From Bacteroidales bacterium (GTDB lineage: Bacteria; Bacteroidota; Bacteroidia; Bacteroidales; Dysgonomonadaceae): a stretch of 5,162 nucleotides of DNA. A program made the translations under genes and the position numbers. How positions within the stretch are numbered: the first letter of the stretch is position 1; each line of letters starts with the position of its first letter. The stretch is from positions 1 through 5,162 of the forward strand of contig DUUR01000332.1 of the NCBI GenBank assembly GCA_012841425.1. Direction: 5' to 3'. The notes under the pieces are model-generated. The model had not been told where the DNA came from. It saw only the letters and a list, made by a program, of their open reading frames with translations, and did not search any database. Of this stretch, positions 1-5,162 are shown one piece after another.

Positions 1-1382
1 TGAATATTTGGCAATTCAAGTCCGTATCCTTTCTTTTTATCCTCCGCTTTAAGCAAGAATGCAAAAATAAGTGCTAGAACGCCAAAGCCAGCAAATATCA
101 TCATTGGTAATGTGTAATCGTATGTGTTTACCGTCATGCCATCTCTAATGGTCTGCCCAGTAATACAAAACTTCTCAAGCACCCATCCAATAAGTAATGG
201 CACACCCATCAATCCCCAGTTTTGCACCCAGAATATAAGAGAATAAGCAGTGCCCAATCTCTTCTCAGGAATAATTTTTGGAACCGAAGGCCACATTGCC
301 GAGGGCACAAGAGAAAAGGCAATACCAAGCACCACAACCAACACCATTGCAGTAATCCAACTGTTTAATCCAGGGATTGAGAATAGTCCGTGCACCAATA
401 TAAGTAAAATAGAACCTATAATCATTATAGTTGCGCCCTTACCCTTCTTGTCGTATATACCTCCAAACAGCGGTGTTAGTAGGATATTACCAAAAGGCAA
501 AAGCATAGGAATCATGCCGGCAACATTTTGATCTACACCAAACTTATTAACCATAAGGTCGGTTGCATACTTTAAGAAAGGGAATACGGCTGAGTAAAAC
601 AGTACACATAAAATTGCAATGTACCACCAACCCTTGTTATTTAGTATTTTACCAATATCAGATAGTTTAAAGTCCTCTTCTTCATCAGCTTCATTTAACT
701 CATTTGCTGAAGCTTCAGATTTATCTAGCTTTATATCCATCAAGTTGTAAACAATAAATACAATCAGACCAATACAAAGGGCTATTAAAGCAACTAAAAG
801 TGGACGCGAAACATCAATAATGCCGGTTGCACGAGCAATTGGAACAGAAAACCCAAGTGCAATTGCAGTACCAATTCTTGCCATTGCCACCTGCATACCC
901 ATTGCTGTTGCAAGTTCCTTACCCTTAAACCACTTTACAATAATTTTTGATACAGTAATACCAGCCACTTCAACACCAACGGCAAATATTGCAAAACCAA
1001 TACAAGCCCAAAAAAGCTGAGCGTTTAGTCCCAGTATCACACTACCACTTAATGTGGTTGATGCAACTGCCCAATATTTTATTGCAGTACCCACCACCAT
1101 AAACACTGTAGCACCAAAGCCAGTAATTCTAATTCCAAGCTTATCGAGGATAATTCCACCAAAAATAAGCATAAACAAGAATACGTTAAACCAGCCGTAC
1201 GAACTGGTGTAAGTGCCATAATCTGCACGTGTCCATCCGAGCTGACTCTCAAGCATTCCTGCGAGAGGCGACATAACATCAGATAAAAAATATCCGCACA
1301 TCATTGTAAACGATACAATAAAAAGTGCGGTCCACCTTGCCGCTGCAGAATCTCTGAGCGATCTCTTAATTGTTGCTACCAT
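1..1382 (-). CDS. MFS transporter, MFSD1-like (3' end cut by window edge)
   Basis: A reading frame opens with ATG at 1382 and stays open for 460 codons to the left edge. It is a twelve-helix major facilitator protein. Motif A of the first half is seen as GGIILDKLGIR (about residues 75-85, Asp80), with its counterpart GGIYDKKGKG in the second half (Asp311). An acidic cytoplasmic linker (about 215-237) joins the two halves. Two stretches, WFKGKELATAMGM followed by QVAMARIG (151-171) and WPSVPKIIPEKRLGTAY (364-380), resemble from memory the matching segments of animal MFSD1, a lysosomal dipeptide transporter, and of its bacterial relatives. The last visible residues follow helix 12, so only a short tail is probably missing. 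The gene lies 118 bp downstream of fchA on the same strand and has a candidate promoter of its own. The MFS assignment is firm, the MFSD1-like subfamily is likely, and dipeptide transport is inference. Confidence 0.9.
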   Translation of the reverse strand, partial: MVATIKRSLRDSAAARWTALFIVSFTMMCGYFLSDVMSPLAGMLESQLGWTRADYGTYTSSYGWFNVFLFMLIFGGIILDKLGIRITGFGATVFMVVGTAIKYWAVASTTLSGSVILGLNAQLFWACIGFAIFAVGVEVAGITVSKIIVKWFKGKELATAMGMQVAMARIGTAIALGFSVPIARATGIIDVSRPLLVALIALCIGLIVFIVYNLMDIKLDKSEASANELNEADEEEDFKLSDIGKILNNKGWWYIAILCVLFYSAVFPFLKYATDLMVNKFGVDQNVAGMIPMLLPFGNILLTPLFGGIYDKKGKGATIMIIGSILLILVHGLFSIPGLNSWITAMVLVVVLGIAFSLVPSAMWPSVPKIIPEKRLGTAYSLIFWVQNWGLMGVPLLIGWVLEKFCITGQTIRDGMTVNTYDYTLPMMIFAGFGVLALIFAFLLKAEDKKKGYGLELPNI

Positions 1383-1419
1383 CTATTTCTATTTTTCAGT
1401 TTTATATATTTTCTGTTTT

Positions 1420-1438
1420 TTTGAAACTTTCAAAGATA
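1420..1438 (-). promoter_or_regulatory. Candidate -7 promoter box overlapping a palindrome, upstream of the MFS gene
   Basis: On the minus strand TATCTTTG (1438-1431) matches the Bacteroidota -7 consensus TAnnTTTG exactly and lies about 48 bp before the MFS start codon. No clear -33 TTG/TTTG is seen at the usual spacing: the nearest ones are about 12 and 35 bp upstream of the box. The TTTG of the box is also the start of a perfect 7+1+7 inverted repeat, TTTGAAACTTTCAAA (plus strand, 1420-1434). A repressor bound there would cover the promoter. The palindrome is seen directly; its role as an operator is inferred. Confidence 0.4.
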
Positions 1439-1468
1439 ATATCAAATAAGCAATTTAACTAGCTAACT

Positions 1469-1492
1469 GATTGCAAAAACTACTGTTAATTA
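1469..1492. repeat. Diverged single copy of the 33-bp intergenic repeat
   Basis: The segment GATTGCAAAAACTACTG shares 12 identical bases (TTGCAAAAACTA, 1471-1482) with the first unit of the tandem repeat between ftcD and pnuC (2747-2758), and shares GATTGCAA with its third unit (2812-2819). The orientation relative to the minus-strand genes is the same. Both places lie upstream of a transporter gene. Read on the minus strand the shared word is TAGTTTTTGCAA, which loosely resembles a -7 box with one extra base. It could be a shared regulatory site or a dispersed repeat. Confidence 0.4.
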
Positions 1493-1495
1493 ACA
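1484..1495. repeat. 12-bp perfect palindrome after the fchA stop
   Basis: TGTTAATTAACA is a perfect palindrome that begins 5 bp after the TGA stop of fchA (minus strand). It is AT-rich and has no loop, so it is not a convincing terminator. It could be a protein-binding site for regulation of the MFS gene, or it could be chance in AT-rich DNA. Confidence 0.25.
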
Positions 1496-1500
1496 CAATG

Positions 1501-2094
1501 TCACAATTTATTATCTATATCTTTCTCAATCATATCACATTTAGCAATCAGTTCAACCTTAAAATCACTATCTTTAACAAGTGAAAGGTTGGCCCGAACA
1601 TTAACAATTGCCCCCTTTGTAGCTGTATTACAAATCATTAAACTCACTTTGCTATCGGCAGCCAGACTACCACCAACAATGTTTGTAATTTCGGATATAA
1701 GGCTAAAAACCTTATGACACTTCTCGGCTACTTCCATTTGCACTAGCGTTGCAGCTCTTAAAGCATTCTCAATTTCCATATTACGAATATCAATCTCATC
1801 ATCTGTGCCTTTTGGTATACTATAAGAATCTAGTACAATTTGATAAGCTTCTGCATCTCTATCAATATCATCAATAAGAAGTATTCTGAAGTTCTCCAAT
1901 TCAACAGCAAGCTCTCTCATTCGCTCATCTACCATTGCATATTTAGCCTTACCAAATGTAAGTTTAGCAACCATCTCGGCAAGAGCCGCAGCGAGTGTAG
2001 CACACAAAGCCAAACTACTTCCACCAGCTGGCATAGCCTTATTAGAAGCTGTTTTATCTATAAATTGTTTAATTGTTAAGTCTTGCAGTTTCAT
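1501..2094 (-). CDS. fchA: Cyclodeaminase/cyclohydrolase family protein (formimidoyl-THF cyclodeaminase)
   Basis: This 197-residue protein fits the stand-alone FTCD_C / FchA family, usually about 200 residues and all helical. In histidine breakdown it converts 5-formimino-THF to 5,10-methenyl-THF and ammonia; in some anaerobes FchA acts as a methenyl-THF cyclohydrolase. Visible family features are the N-terminal small-residue loop PAGGSS (22-27) followed by ALAEMVAKLT (37-46), the DAEAY motif (80-84), a Pro-Lys at 94-95 in the usual middle segment, and a C-terminal ADSKVS...GAIVNVRANL block (146-170). The usual PGGGS loop is altered to PAGGSS, and the Gly-Asn before the Ser-Asp region reads Gly-Gly here. 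The ATG at 2094 lies 13 bp after the pnuC stop, so the two are very probably co-transcribed. The presence of ftcD nearby favours the histidine role over the cyclohydrolase role. Confidence 0.88.
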   Translation of the reverse strand: MKLQDLTIKQFIDKTASNKAMPAGGSSLALCATLAAALAEMVAKLTFGKAKYAMVDERMRELAVELENFRILLIDDIDRDAEAYQIVLDSYSIPKGTDDEIDIRNMEIENALRAATLVQMEVAEKCHKVFSLISEITNIVGGSLAADSKVSLMICNTATKGAIVNVRANLSLVKDSDFKVELIAKCDMIEKDIDNKL

Positions 2095-2107
2095 ATGAAA
2101 TTATATT

Positions 2108-2680
2108 TTAAATTTTCCTTCTCCATTCTCTCAGTCCAAGTATTGCAAGAACTAGAAAAACCGTATACTGGATAGATGTAAAATATAGCCCCTGAGAAGC
2201 AAAAATTGGAATTGAAACAATATTACCAATAATCCAAAATATCCAGTTCTCTACCTTCTTCACAGCCATTAAAATAGTGGCAACCAAGAAGAAGGAGGTA
2301 TTAAAAGAGTCAATCCATGGCAGAAAAGAGTCTAAATATTCAATATCACCTCTGTTTACCCATCTTAGTAGAAAGAATGCAGCAACATAAATAAATGCTA
2401 CCGATATCCAAGATATTATATTTTGCTTTTTAGTGTTTCGGGTAATTTGCAGTTTCTCATCATCATTGCCGGATCTTGACCACATATACCAACCAAAAAT
2501 ATTAGAAGCTAGGTAAACTATGTTTATCCCTGCATTTGCAAAAAGTTGTGATACAAAACAGATATAAACATATATCGATACGTTTGCAATGCCGAACGGA
2601 AAAACAAGTATATTTTCTTTCCTAGCATACCATACACTTAAAATTCCAAATACAACGGCAATAATTTCAATCCAGTTCAA
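2108..2680 (-). CDS. pnuC: PnuC-family vitamin transporter (nicotinamide riboside or related)
   Basis: This 190-residue integral membrane protein has about six to seven hydrophobic helices (roughly 4-19, 24-44, 46-67, 88-105, 124-140, 146-163 and 166-183). Pnu-family signatures are NIFGWYMW (60-67) and ENWIFWIIGN (144-153), which contains the WxxWxxxN motif known to line the substrate site. The C-terminus is short and basic. Pnu transporters move an uncharged vitamin by facilitated diffusion, trapped inside by phosphorylation: nicotinamide riboside for PnuC, thiamine for PnuT, riboflavin for PnuX. No kinase gene is adjacent, so the substrate cannot be fixed. The start is TTG at 2680. An in-frame TAA lies four codons upstream of it (2695-2693), and no in-frame ATG or GTG occurs near the N-terminus. 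The gene lies between two histidine-degradation genes and is 13 bp from fchA. Confidence 0.87.
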   Translation of the reverse strand: MNWIEIIAVVFGILSVWYARKENILVFPFGIANVSIYVYICFVSQLFANAGINIVYLASNIFGWYMWSRSGNDDEKLQITRNTKKQNIISWISVAFIYVAAFFLLRWVNRGDIEYLDSFLPWIDSFNTSFFLVATILMAVKKVENWIFWIIGNIVSIPIFASQGLYFTSIQYTVFLVLAILGLREWRRKI

Positions 2681-2736
2681 AACAGTTAGATTTTAGAAAT
2701 GATAATTTCATAATTACAAACAGGATATTTATTCAA

Positions 2737-2868
2737 ATTGTTTAGGTTGCAAAAACTATAGCTTCTCCCATTGTTTAGGATATTAACACTATTGTTGCTC
2801 CTAAAGTTTTAGATTGCAATCACCATAGTTACTCAAATAGTTTGGAGTTCTATACAATGACTACTCCA
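2737..2868. repeat. Degenerate tandem repeat, four units of about 33 bp
   Basis: Four consecutive units begin at 2737, 2770, 2803 and 2836. Units one and two match at 24 of 33 positions by eye, including ATTGTTTAGG at the start and CTCC at the end. Unit three fits with a one-base shift (GTTTTAG...CACCATAGTTACTC). Unit four is the most diverged (GTTTGG...ACTACTCC) and runs over the ftcD stop codon. A weak partial unit may precede the array (about 2713-2736). The array fills most of the 180 bp between ftcD and pnuC and contains no gene. Function is unknown; each unit contributes parts of small inverted repeats. Confidence 0.55.
2774..2805 (-). other. Possible RNA hairpin within the repeat array
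   Basis: TTTAGGA (2774-2780) and TCCTAAA (2799-2805) are exact 7-bp inverted arms. Between them AACA-CTAT-TGTT (2785-2796) could form a 4-bp inner stem with a tetraloop. A second pair, TGGAGT (2843-2848) and ACTCCA (2863-2868), brackets the ftcD stop. Neither is followed by a T-run on the transcribed strand, so they do not look like intrinsic terminators. They could slow RNA decay or adjust expression between ftcD and pnuC. Confidence 0.3.
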
Positions 2869-3757
2869 GAAGCTTAGCCTCTAAAACCTGATTAATTGAG
2901 AAGTTTTCGATGCCTAGATAATAAGCAGCAGATTCTGCAAGGGCAGCCATCGGAACAAGTCCTATCACTTCCGATCCAATAATGGTTACTCCATAGCGCA
3001 TAGCCTCCATTCGCACCATTTCGTGCACACTATAAAGAGATGTTTTAGTGTAATCGGTTAAATTCATAGACACCTGTGCAATACCTCGCTTTTTTAGTTC
3101 AATTCCAATAGCCTTGCAATATCGCAAGCCACCACTGCTATGTCGCACTTTTTTGGCAATTGCATTTGCAATCTCAACGTTGTTTGTGCTAAGGTTAATA
3201 TTATAAGCAATTAGAGGTTTGCGAGCACCAATAGCAACAGCACCAGCAGTTGGGTGAGGATATTTAGGTCCAAAGTCAGCTCTCCATTCTCGCCTTTTCA
3301 TTTTTTTAGCTAAACCTTCAAACTCTCCCCTACGCACATCAGCCAAATTCTCTCTATGCTTACTAGTTGCAGATGCTTCATACAAGAAAACAGGAAGTTT
3401 AAATTTTTCTGCTACCTCCATACCAACCTCTTTTGAGAGAGCTATTGCCTCATCCATAGTAACATTATTAATAGGAATAAATGGCACAACATCCACTGCC
3501 CCCATGCGCGGATGCTCACCACTTTGCTTTGTGAGATCTATCAGCTTAACAGCTGTACCAATAGCTTCAATCATTGCATTTTTCATGGCTTCTAGTTCAC
3601 CCACAACAGTAATTACCGAACGATTATGATCTGCATCGCTACTATAATCCAGCAGCTTTACACCTGGTTTTGCCCTAAAACAATCAACAATTTTCTCAAT
3701 TTTCTTTCTGTTGCGGCCTTCACTAAAATTAGGGACACACTCAATAATCTTATTCAT
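2861..3757 (-). CDS. ftcD: Glutamate formimidoyltransferase
   Basis: This cytoplasmic enzyme moves the formimino group from N-formimino-L-glutamate to tetrahydrofolate, giving glutamate and 5-formimino-THF, near the end of histidine degradation. The protein has 298 residues, the usual length for the stand-alone form. It begins with IIECVPNFSEGR (4-15). SGEHPRMGAVDVVPFIP (79-95) carries His82, which falls at the same number as the catalytic histidine of the pig enzyme. DADHNRSVITVVG (41-53), FGPKYPHPTAGAVAIGAR (162-179) and SEVIGLVP (262-269) are further conserved, folate-site-like segments. The ATG at 3757 is chosen because it places the family N-terminus directly at MNKIIECVPNFSEG; a TTG eight codons upstream would add an atypical extension. 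The stop is TAG, inside the last repeat unit of the following gap. The partner activity is encoded by fchA, but pnuC lies between them. No shift or truncation is seen. Confidence 0.96.
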   Translation of the reverse strand: MNKIIECVPNFSEGRNRKKIEKIVDCFRAKPGVKLLDYSSDADHNRSVITVVGELEAMKNAMIEAIGTAVKLIDLTKQSGEHPRMGAVDVVPFIPINNVTMDEAIALSKEVGMEVAEKFKLPVFLYEASATSKHRENLADVRRGEFEGLAKKMKRREWRADFGPKYPHPTAGAVAIGARKPLIAYNINLSTNNVEIANAIAKKVRHSSGGLRYCKAIGIELKKRGIAQVSMNLTDYTKTSLYSVHEMVRMEAMRYGVTIIGSEVIGLVPMAALAESAAYYLGIENFSINQVLEAKLLE

Positions 3758-3812
3758 AAATAAATGCTTTACAATCAACAATGATCTGCCTCGTACATAA
3801 AATCAGAAGCAG

Positions 3813-3848
3813 ATTCAATTAGAATGCAATTTACTAATAAAATTGAAT
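3813..3848. other. Inverted repeat between the VOC gene and ftcD
   Basis: ATTCAATT (3813-3820) and AATTGAAT (3841-3848) are exact 8-bp complementary arms separated by 20 bp. They lie just after the stop of the VOC gene and about 55 bp before ftcD, both on the minus strand. The stem would be almost all A-T and no T-run follows on the minus strand, so a terminator is doubtful. It could be a binding site for a regulator of ftcD, or chance. The rest of this 101-bp gap shows nothing I can name. Confidence 0.25.
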
Positions 3849-3858
3849 GTAGATATAG

Positions 3859-4350
3859 CTATCGCTCCGTTTCGCGCAAAAGATCTTTCACATCAAGCGT
3901 ATTAGTGTACATGTTAAGTGATCCATCCTCCTCTACTGGCCACTCATTCTTTGGTTTATCCCAATACAGCTCCACACCATTCCCATCTGGATCGTTAAGG
4001 TATATTGCTTCTGATACACCATGATCACTAGCACCTGTAAGTGGATACCCCGACTCAAGCAAACGCTTAAGAATAAGAGCAAGATCCTTTCTGGTAGGAT
4101 AAGCAATTGCAGTATGATATAGCCCTACAGTATTTACAGGTGCATTTGGTAATCCCTGCGAATGCCATGTGTTAAGTCCAATATGATGATGATACCCCCC
4201 TGCCGATAAAAATGCAGCCTGCTTACCATACATCATTGTTACCTCAAAACCCAATAGTTCGTGATAAAAAGAGAGTGCTCTATTCAAGTCTGAGACCTTT
4301 AGATGCACATGTCCAATACTCACTTTACTAGGGATGTTATATTCGCTCAT
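3859..4350 (-). CDS. VOC (glyoxalase-fold) protein, catechol 2,3-dioxygenase-like
   Basis: This 163-residue protein of the vicinal oxygen chelate superfamily has two paired beta-alpha-beta modules. The first opens with GHVHLKVSDL (13-22) and continues FYHELLGF (28-35). AAFLSAGGYHHHIGLNTW (45-62) is a block I associate with CatE-like extradiol dioxygenases. The second module opens at VGLYHTAI (75-82) and ends with ASDHGVSEAIYLNDPDG (107-123) and NGVELYWD (124-131). His14, His79 and Glu127 sit where metal ligands occur in the superfamily, so an Fe(II)- or Mn(II)-dependent ring-cleaving or related reaction is likely. It is short for a classical two-domain dioxygenase (about 300 residues) and the substrate is unknown. 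The ATG at 4350 fits the family start. The gene is divergent from the LLM oxidoreductase and lies 101 bp upstream of ftcD. Confidence 0.88.
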   Translation of the reverse strand: MSEYNIPSKVSIGHVHLKVSDLNRALSFYHELLGFEVTMMYGKQAAFLSAGGYHHHIGLNTWHSQGLPNAPVNTVGLYHTAIAYPTRKDLALILKRLLESGYPLTGASDHGVSEAIYLNDPDGNGVELYWDKPKNEWPVEEDGSLNMYTNTLDVKDLLRETER

Positions 4351-4528
4351 TTGTCTACTTTTTTAATAATGTTATTATAATTTATTTGAATAGGTATATA
4401 ACAGTTGGAGTAAGTATTCGTTCAAAGTGCTTTTTTAACCACTTATTACAATCCATATAAACCCATAATAATTCAAATTGAACAAAAGACTGTTCTATTG
4501 GTTTATCAAGCTCAATATAAACTACAAA
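4351..4528. promoter_or_regulatory. Divergent intergenic region between the VOC and LLM genes
   Basis: These 178 bp separate two outward-facing starts and must hold both promoters unless transcripts enter from elsewhere. I see no exact TAnnTTTG box on either strand. Two small inverted repeats are present: AAGTG...CACTT around 4426-4445, and GAACA-AAAGAC-TGTTC (4480-4495), the latter 34 bp before the LLM start and a possible operator. No Shine-Dalgarno sequence precedes either ATG. The location is certain; the internal elements are weak. Confidence 0.4.
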
Positions 4529-5162
4529 ATGCAAAATATAAAGTTATCAATACTAGATTTATGTTACCTAACTGAGAATGATAAATCGGCAGGTGATGTA
4601 TTACATAATTCTACCAAAACGGCACAGCTGGCCGAGGAGCTTGGATATACCCGCTATTGGTTTGCCGAGCATCACAACTCTGGATCGCTTATGAGTATGT
4701 TCCCCGAGATTATGATGGCACACGTGGCTTCTAAAACCAATAGAATAAAAGTGGGCAGTGGCGGTGTAATGCTTCCCAATCATAGTTCTTTGAGCGTTGC
4801 AGAACGGTTTTCTATGCTCGAAGCACTTCATCCGGGCAGAATAGACTTGGGACTAGGCAGAGCACCTGGAACCGATGGTAGAACAGCATTTGCACTTCGC
4901 AGATCTTTTGAGATTCTCAGAGAAGATACTTTCCCCGAACAATTAGATGATCTTTTACATTATTTTGGTCATGATTTTCCAGAAAATCATCAGTTCGAAA
5001 ATATTACAGCCAATCCCGACCCATCACTCACTCCCGATATTTATATGCTTGGTTCTAGTAGTGGGGGCGTTAAGTTTGCTTTGGATAAAGGACTTGGATT
5101 TGTATTTGCAGCACAAATTAATGCGGATATGGCTATTCCTGTACTGAAATTCTACAGAGAAA
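4529..5162 (+). CDS. LLM-class flavin-dependent oxidoreductase, MsnO8/YhbW type (3' end cut)
   Basis: The reading frame opens with ATG at 4529 and runs 211 codons to the right edge, roughly two thirds of a family member of about 330 residues. It is a TIM-barrel, FMNH2-dependent monooxygenase-like protein related to bacterial luciferase. Visible signatures are LSILDLCYL (6-14), AEELGYTRYWFAEHHN (35-50), KVGSGGVMLPNHSSLSVAE (74-92) and ALHPGRIDLGLGRAPGTD (99-116). His48 aligns by eye with the catalytic His44 of luciferase LuxA. GSSSGG (175-180) is the usual phosphate-side loop. The start matches the family N-terminus, an in-frame stop lies at 4469-4471, and no in-frame ATG lies between that stop and 4529. 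Members are often annotated as alkanal monooxygenases without a proven substrate. It is transcribed divergently from the VOC gene. Confidence 0.93.
   Translation, partial: MQNIKLSILDLCYLTENDKSAGDVLHNSTKTAQLAEELGYTRYWFAEHHNSGSLMSMFPEIMMAHVASKTNRIKVGSGGVMLPNHSSLSVAERFSMLEALHPGRIDLGLGRAPGTDGRTAFALRRSFEILREDTFPEQLDDLLHYFGHDFPENHQFENITANPDPSLTPDIYMLGSSSGGVKFALDKGLGFVFAAQINADMAIPVLKFYRE

Noticed and set aside
250..1279. Open frames at 250-531 and 820-1020 (+) and 1079-1279 (-)
   Set aside because: They are shadows in other frames of the well-supported MFS gene and show no family motifs.
1840..2079. Plus-strand open frame opposite fchA
   Set aside because: It lies entirely antisense to a conserved gene and has no recognisable features.
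2731..2740. ATTCAAATTG shared with 4471-4480
   Set aside because: Only 10 AT-rich bases match and the flanks differ, so chance is the simplest explanation.
2681..2860. TPP or other vitamin riboswitch upstream of pnuC
   Set aside because: No TPP core elements (CTGAGA, ACCTGA or the paired GGGTG) are present; the gap is made of 33-bp repeats instead.
2774..2868. Intrinsic terminator after ftcD
   Set aside because: The hairpins are AT-rich and lack a following T-run on the transcribed strand.
2737..2868. CRISPR array
   Set aside because: Units are contiguous and degenerate, with no spacers between constant repeats and no cas genes nearby.
3757..3781. TTG start for ftcD that would add eight residues
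   Set aside because: The family N-terminus begins at the ATG at 3757, and the extra residues match nothing conserved.
3824..4024. Plus-strand open frame opposite the VOC gene
   Set aside because: Antisense to a conserved protein, with low-complexity serine-rich translation typical of a shadow.
4470..4528. Bacteroidota-type promoter for the LLM gene
   Set aside because: A TTG at 4478-4480 could be a -33 element, but no TAnnTTTG follows at the right spacing.
4601..5147. Open frames at 4601-4831 (-) and 4947-5147 (+) in the LLM region
   Set aside because: Both overlap the LLM coding frame, which carries clear conserved motifs.

Overview
This AT-rich window looks like chromosomal DNA from a member of the Bacteroidota. 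The evidence is weak but consistent. Starts are mostly ATG without a clear Shine-Dalgarno sequence, one start carries a good match to the Bacteroidota -7 promoter box (TAnnTTTG), and the proteins resemble families common in that phylum. TAA, TAG and TGA all act as stops, so the standard bacterial code fits. Genus cannot be told.

Layout: five genes lie on the minus strand and one divergent gene lies on the plus strand. In the direction of minus-strand transcription they are: a VOC/glyoxalase-fold protein resembling catechol 2,3-dioxygenases (4350-3859); ftcD, glutamate formimidoyltransferase (3757-2861); a gap of about 180 bp filled with degenerate 33-bp tandem repeats; pnuC, a Pnu-type vitamin transporter with a TTG start (2680-2108); fchA, a formimidoyl-THF cyclodeaminase/cyclohydrolase-type protein 13 bp downstream (2094-1501); and an MFS transporter with its own candidate promoter (1382 to the left edge, almost complete). 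On the plus strand, a luciferase-like flavin monooxygenase (LLM, MsnO8/YhbW type) starts at 4529 and runs off the right edge.

FtcD and the cyclodeaminase would together carry out the last, folate-dependent steps of histidine breakdown: the formimino group of formiminoglutamate passes to tetrahydrofolate, and ammonia is then released to give methenyl-THF. The upstream enzymes (HutH, HutU, HutI) are not here. A Pnu-type transporter sits between the two folate-linked genes. The MFS protein downstream resembles the MFSD1 dipeptide-transporter family, which suggests, as inference only, a peptide-to-histidine uptake and catabolism cluster. The VOC and LLM genes form a divergent pair of likely oxidoreductases of unknown substrate.

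No mobile element, CRISPR array, tRNA, rRNA or defence system is visible. The least explained sequence is the intergenic repeat family (2737-2868, with a diverged relative at about 1469-1492).
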